This document shows, piece by piece, positions 60,216 to 64,000 of a DNA stretch of 64,000 bases. The position numbers were made by a program, and so were the translations under genes. Under the pieces are notes generated by a model. The model was not told where the DNA came from. It saw nothing but the letters and a program-made list of their open reading frames with translations, and searched no databases. Numbering within the stretch: the first letter of the stretch is position 1; each line of letters starts with the position of its first letter. This stretch comes from Maniola hyperantus (Eukaryota > Arthropoda > Insecta > Lepidoptera > Nymphalidae), in assembly GCF_902806685.2 (NCBI RefSeq), contig NC_048560.1:1466492-1530491 (forward strand), written 5' to 3'.

Positions 60216-60282
60216 AAAATATTATGTTTTGCTTTAAAAATTGAGCATGCAAATCTATATTAGTTTTACTAAGTATAATATT

Positions 60283-60437
60283 ACTAGCTTATGCCTGCGA
60301 CTTCGAATAAGGTTTTATAAAAATTCCGTGGGAACTCTTTGATTTTCCGGGATTAAAAGGAGCCTATGTCACTTTCCAGGTCTTTATCTATTCCCATGCA
60401 AATCCACACGGACGAAGTCGCGGGCATCAGCTAGCTT
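60283..60437. mobile_element. 'CGCGACTTCGTCCGCG' repeat, two ends inverted
   Basis: ACTAGCTTATGCCTGCGACT at the left and GGACGAAGTCGCGGGCATCA at the right with one body between, that is, a palindromic junction of two partial copies. Confidence 0.55.
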
Positions 60438-60734
60438 ATAATAAGAGTACTAATTAAGTAAATACTATAATCTCATTACGACTAATTATTATTATTGTGT
60501 TATCTAACTAGATAATTGTGTAAGGGCGTAGTGTGGTTCCATCCTAAGAGAAACCAGCGCTTCCGTTCGAATGCCCTTCACGCCTTGTTCACACTATGTA
60601 CTATTATTACGAGTATATATATGTATATGCGCGTGCGAGGACTACTTAAAGTTTGCACTTGGCAAACTTGAATTTTCTACTTTCTTCGCAAGGCAAAATA
60701 TATTGATGCTAGCGCAACTGTATGAAAGTCGTGA

Positions 60735-61010
60735 AAGCCTAATGGTTACGATGTCCCCCTCCCAGTGGCGTGCACAGGATTTAAAGCCAGGGTAGGCATT
60801 AGTTAGGTAGGATCCTGTTTACTGGCAGGTCATAATGAAAAATATGCATTGAACTATTGCAACTGGGGTAAGCAGTGCATTTATGCCTCTATGACCTGCA
60901 CGCCACTGCCCCCTCCTATTCGGGAGGTCGGAGGTTCGATCAAGGGCCTGCCCCCAATTGTGCAAGAAAAACGTATTCATCGTTATCGTAATCGTCAACA
61001 AATTCTACCC
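60735..61010 (+). mobile_element. tRNA-SINE head interrupted by a hAT MITE
   Basis: GAAAGCCTAATGGTTACGAT (A-box side) is separated from CGGGAGGTCGGAGGTTCGAT (B-box side) by the MITE at 60763-60908. Confidence 0.7.
60763..60908. mobile_element. hAT-type MITE, copy 1, with 8-bp target duplication
   Basis: Ends CAGTGGCGTGCA and TGCACGCCACTG; duplication CCCCCTCC at 60755-60762 and 60909-60916. 146 bp. Its interior is the reverse complement of copy 2 at 61746. Confidence 0.9.
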
Positions 61011-61138
61011 TTTGATTGGCTGTGAAAAAACGTAAACAGCGAATCAACCAATCAAAGCAGAATCAGAAATTCAGAATCAAGGCAGAATTTGTTGACGATT
61101 ACGATAACGATGAATACGTTTTTCTTACACAATCGGGG
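60951..61138. mobile_element. Fold-back MITE with CCCCAATTGTG ends
   Basis: AAGAAAAACGTATTCATCGT ... CGTCAACAAATTCT pairs with AGAATTTGTTGACG ... ACGATGAATACGTTTTTCTT. It lies inside the SINE-rich stretch between 60735 and 61435. Confidence 0.75.
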
Positions 61139-61139
61139 A

Positions 61140-61440
61140 GATGATCAACCCATCACTGGCTCACTACTGATTACGGGTCTCTTCTCAGAATAAGAAGAGT
61201 TTGGCCATAGTCTACCACAATGGACAAGTGCGGATTGGTAGACTTCACCCATATAATATGAGAACTCTCGTGTATGCAGTTTTCTTTACGGGGTTTTCTT
61301 CACCGTTAAAGCAAGTGATATTTAAAATTGATTAAAACGCATATAACTTCGGAAAGTTAGAGGTGCGTGCCCGGGTTCGAACCCCTGATCCCCTGACTAG
61401 GAGGCCAACATCTTAACCACTAGGCTATCACCATTTTGGA
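61140..61440 (-). mobile_element. tRNA-headed SINE, reverse, near full length
   Basis: GTTTGGCCATAGTCTACCAC to GGGTTCGAACCCCTGATCCC and AACCACTAGGCTATCACCA, the reversed tRNA head. Confidence 0.7.
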
Positions 61441-61689
61441 ATACCTGTCTAGTGTATATTAAACTAATCTCAGGTCTATAGTTCGCGCAGTCTCGCTTCT
61501 TTAACGCGTATGCCGCGATGTATGAAATCTGACACCCGTTCAATGGCGTAGGGCGCTTTAGTGCTAATACTTGCCCGCCATTTTGTGTACCTAGCTTTAT
61601 AGGTACTTGGTAAACCAAGTTCATACACAGGTCTCATGGTTTAGTTATAGCTAACTAAGTAGGCTATAACTATAGCTCATGTTATAGTT

Positions 61690-62115
61690 AACATCATCAT
61701 CATCAACCGATTGACGTCCACTGTTGGACATAGGTCTCTTGTAGGCAGTGGCGTGCAGGTCATAGAGGCATAAATGCACTGCTTACCCCAGTTGCAATAG
61801 TTCAATGCATATTTTTCATTATGACCTGCCAGTAAACATGATCCTACCGAATGCCTACCCTGGCTTTAAATTCTGTGCACGCCACTGCTTGTAGGGACAT
61901 CTACACGCCACGGTCTTGCGCCGTCTGAATCCAGCGGCTCCCTGCGACTCGTCTGATGTCGTCCGTCCTCTTTTGAAATGAAATGAAATGATTTATTTGT
62001 TTAAAAGGTCTTTTTAAAATTGTGCCAGGTAGGCCTCTTAGGTACGAGGTCGCCATTCCAGTACCTTGGGACCCCAACGTCTGTTGGTTGTATGAACTAT
62101 GTTCCCTGCCCGTTG
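61690..62115 (-). mobile_element. RTE-type LINE 3' end, interrupted by two insertions
   Basis: ATCATCATCATCAACCGATT is the tail; GACGTCCACTGTTGGACATA and CGACTCGTCTGATGTCGTCC are RTE coding sequence on the minus strand. The hAT MITE (61746-61887) and about 65 bp at 61974-62040 (GAAATGAAATGAAATGATTT) split it. Confidence 0.7.
61746..61887. mobile_element. hAT-type MITE, copy 2, with 8-bp target duplication
   Basis: 142 bp with ends CAGTGGCGTGCA / GTGCACGCCACTG and duplication CTTGTAGG at 61738-61745 and 61888-61895. Removing it restores the RTE reading across the site. Confidence 0.92.
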
Positions 62116-62419
62116 CCACTTCAACTTCTGATAGCTTACTGAAATCATTGTGAGACAACCTGCATGTCAGAGAGTTCCCTACAATGTTCTCAAAGCTCAA
62201 AATCGTGAGAAGTCTGCAAGCTGCACTTGGCAACCGACTTTCAAAAAGTGTAATTTGAATAATTATAATAATTTGTTATGTACCTACCTATTTTGAATAA
62301 ACAATTTGATTTGATTTGATTACTCCTTTCAAGTTTGCCCGTAACCATTTTAGACAGCATCATCACTTACCACCAAGTAAGATCGTAGTTAAGGACTAAC
62401 TTGTATCGGAATAAAAAAA

Positions 62420-62846
62420 ATCCGGCCAAGTGCGAGTCAGGCTCGCACAATGAGGGCTCCGTACTACAGTCGTATTTTTTCGACATTTTGCAGGATAATT
62501 AAAAAACTATGATATCTAAAAATAAATAAAAATCTGTTTAAGAATGCACAGGTGAATACCTTTCATATGATACCCCACTTGATATAGTTATCTTACTTAG
62601 AAAATTGAAAATACAATTTATTAGTTCATGACCACAATTTAATTTTTTTATGTGATGTAACCACAAATTCACGGTTTTCAGATTTTTCCTCGAATTTCAG
62701 CTATAAGATCTACATACCTGCCAAATTTCATGATTCTAGGTCAACGGGAAATACCCTGTAGGTTTCTTGACAGACAGACAGACAGACAGACAACAAAGTA
62801 ATCCTATAAGGGTTCCGTGTTTCCTTTTGAGGTACGGAACCCTAAA
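62420..62846 (-). mobile_element. GGGTTCCGTACC-family repeat
   Basis: CCGGCCAAGTGCGAGTCAGG to GAGGTACGGAACCCTAAAAC with a five-unit GACA run. Confidence 0.75.
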
Positions 62847-62849
62847 ACA

Positions 62850-63865
62850 AGTGAGGGTCGCGTCCGTCCAAAAACATTGTCATGGCGTCATATAGTTAAC
62901 GTAAACGTGAATGGGTTGGCGTTAGTAAAGTGCCGTGTTTAAACGTTTAACGACGCAAACTACAAACGATGGTCAGTGCATTAAATTTAACTGCGGCTAT
63001 CACTATTGCTTTGCGATTCGATTTGCGTTCTGCGCTTTCCGTTTTGGCGATGCGATCAAACGGCGCTTGTTTTCACTTGCCTACTAGATAAATCACAACC
63101 TGACTTTAATACCTAATTATAAATGTTTGAATGGCATTGGTAACGATTGCGGCGCGTACGCATTCATCCGATCCGAGTCCGTGAAAATACGTTCCTTTTT
63201 GTTTTGTATATGGTAGTGTCAACGCTTCTTATTAAGTTGACAGTGCGTTCGCGGCCTATCGGAACTATCATGTAGATTATGCCTAAAATTAGTCTATGGT
63301 CAGAATTGTACCTATATAAGAACTGTCAAAATAAACCGTTACATACACACACTCTCCGCTGAAAAGTACGTTGTTTCATTGTTCCTTCTCCGAACCTAAA
63401 AATTAGAAGATCTGCCTATCGGGTCTTCGGTGTTAGTTCAAATAACTAACAGGTAGCTTATTTATTTATTTATTTTATATCTAATTAGAACGGCAGTGCC
63501 ACTTACACTAACTAGATGATTAATAATAAATTTAAATACAAATAAAGGTACAAGAAAAAAGACATAAAATACAAAACGATAAAAGATCAAAGGATTTTGA
63601 ATATGTACGCTGAGAACATTGAATCACATATTCATGTAATGCTCTCAGCGTACTTCAGTAACTCCCGAACCAGTATTATAGACCCATCATTAAATGGGGG
63701 ACCCATTGAGCATTATTTTCCAAAAGCGCGTTGAACGATGCTAATGACATACGTCGTAGATAATCGCTGGTATCCTCACGGATGACGGATAGAACTCGGA
63801 TGACGGAAGTGCAGCGCGTAATCGCCGTTATTCGAAAACAATTCGTAATCCATATCCATCCATAC
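62850..63865. other. Unassigned, possible solo LTR
   Basis: 63300-63440 has TATATAAG at 63313, AATAAA 17 bp downstream, a pyrimidine-rich stretch and a TGTTAGTT ... AACTAACAG end, the layout of an LTR promoter and poly(A) region. I cannot find its 5' limit or a duplication. A 16-bp stem hairpin is at 63605-63653. No gene is seen. Confidence 0.3.
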
Positions 63866-64000
63866 TTCCATACTAAAGTGTGTCTGTCTGTCTGCTTTGT
63901 TTTCACGGCTCATCCGTTTAAGTGATTTTAACGAAATTTGGTACAGAGATAGCTTGCATACCGGGGATAGATAGACAAGGCCCGGAAAATCAAAGGGTTC
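63866..64000 (-). mobile_element. 'CGCGACTTCGTCCGCG'-type repeat, cut by the window edge
   Basis: GTGTGTCTGTCTGTCTGCTT, CGAAATTTGGTACAGAGATA and CCCGGAAAATCAAAGGGTTC match the reversed copy at 19910-20130. Confidence 0.6.

Overview
This is a stretch of an insect nuclear genome, almost certainly a moth or butterfly. The evidence is spliced genes, arthropod-type gene families (ZAD zinc fingers, a Ty3-type element primed by tRNA-Ser) and dozens of short interspersed repeats of the kinds that crowd lepidopteran introns: a GGGTTCCGTACC-ended family, a 'CGCGACTTCGTCCGCG' family, tRNA-headed SINEs and fold-back MITEs. No prokaryotic feature, CRISPR array or operon is present.

Region 1 (1-23503, + strand) holds the 3' half of the mitochondrial inner-membrane fusion dynamin Opa1. 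Twelve exons join in phase into a 470-residue C-terminal part (end of the GTPase region, stalk, paddle and GED) with a normal stop. An 84-nt phase-1/phase-1 exon (4678-4761) looks like an added or cassette exon. At three of its 5' splice sites the exon end plus donor has been tandemly duplicated (periods 75, 92 and 187 bp). The 187-bp array was later split by about 9.3 kb of repeat-rich DNA. A near-perfect 0.8-kb palindrome with a 12-bp target duplication sits in a later intron.

Region 2 (26.5-37.6 kb, - strand) holds two tandem paralogues, each an uninterrupted coding exon of about 1175 codons for a helical, solenoid-like protein I do not recognise. Each ATG lies directly after a 3' splice site, and each has a related short 5' UTR exon with a TCAGT initiator. 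Identity between the copies is patchy, as expected after gene conversion.

Region 3 (41.0-47.5 kb) is a head-to-head pair of ZAD-C2H2 zinc-finger genes with one short intron-1 each, splitting the ZAD at the same place. The right-hand gene carries a decapeptide repeat array between ZAD and fingers.

Region 4 (47.5-64 kb) is mostly mobile DNA: an intact mag-like Ty3/gypsy retrotransposon with identical 157-bp LTRs and a GTAAG target duplication, a 1.1-kb terminal-inverted-repeat element with a decayed Myb/SANT-like coding remnant, LINE 3' ends, and two hAT-type MITEs with perfect 8-bp duplications. A short minus-strand gene end (51022-51686, possibly with a 23-nt exon at 53128-53150) lies among them and is easy to miss because its exons are tiny.

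The genes do not form a pathway. The most unusual items are the exon-donor duplications and palindrome in Opa1, the paralogous solenoid pair, and the short cryptic genes.
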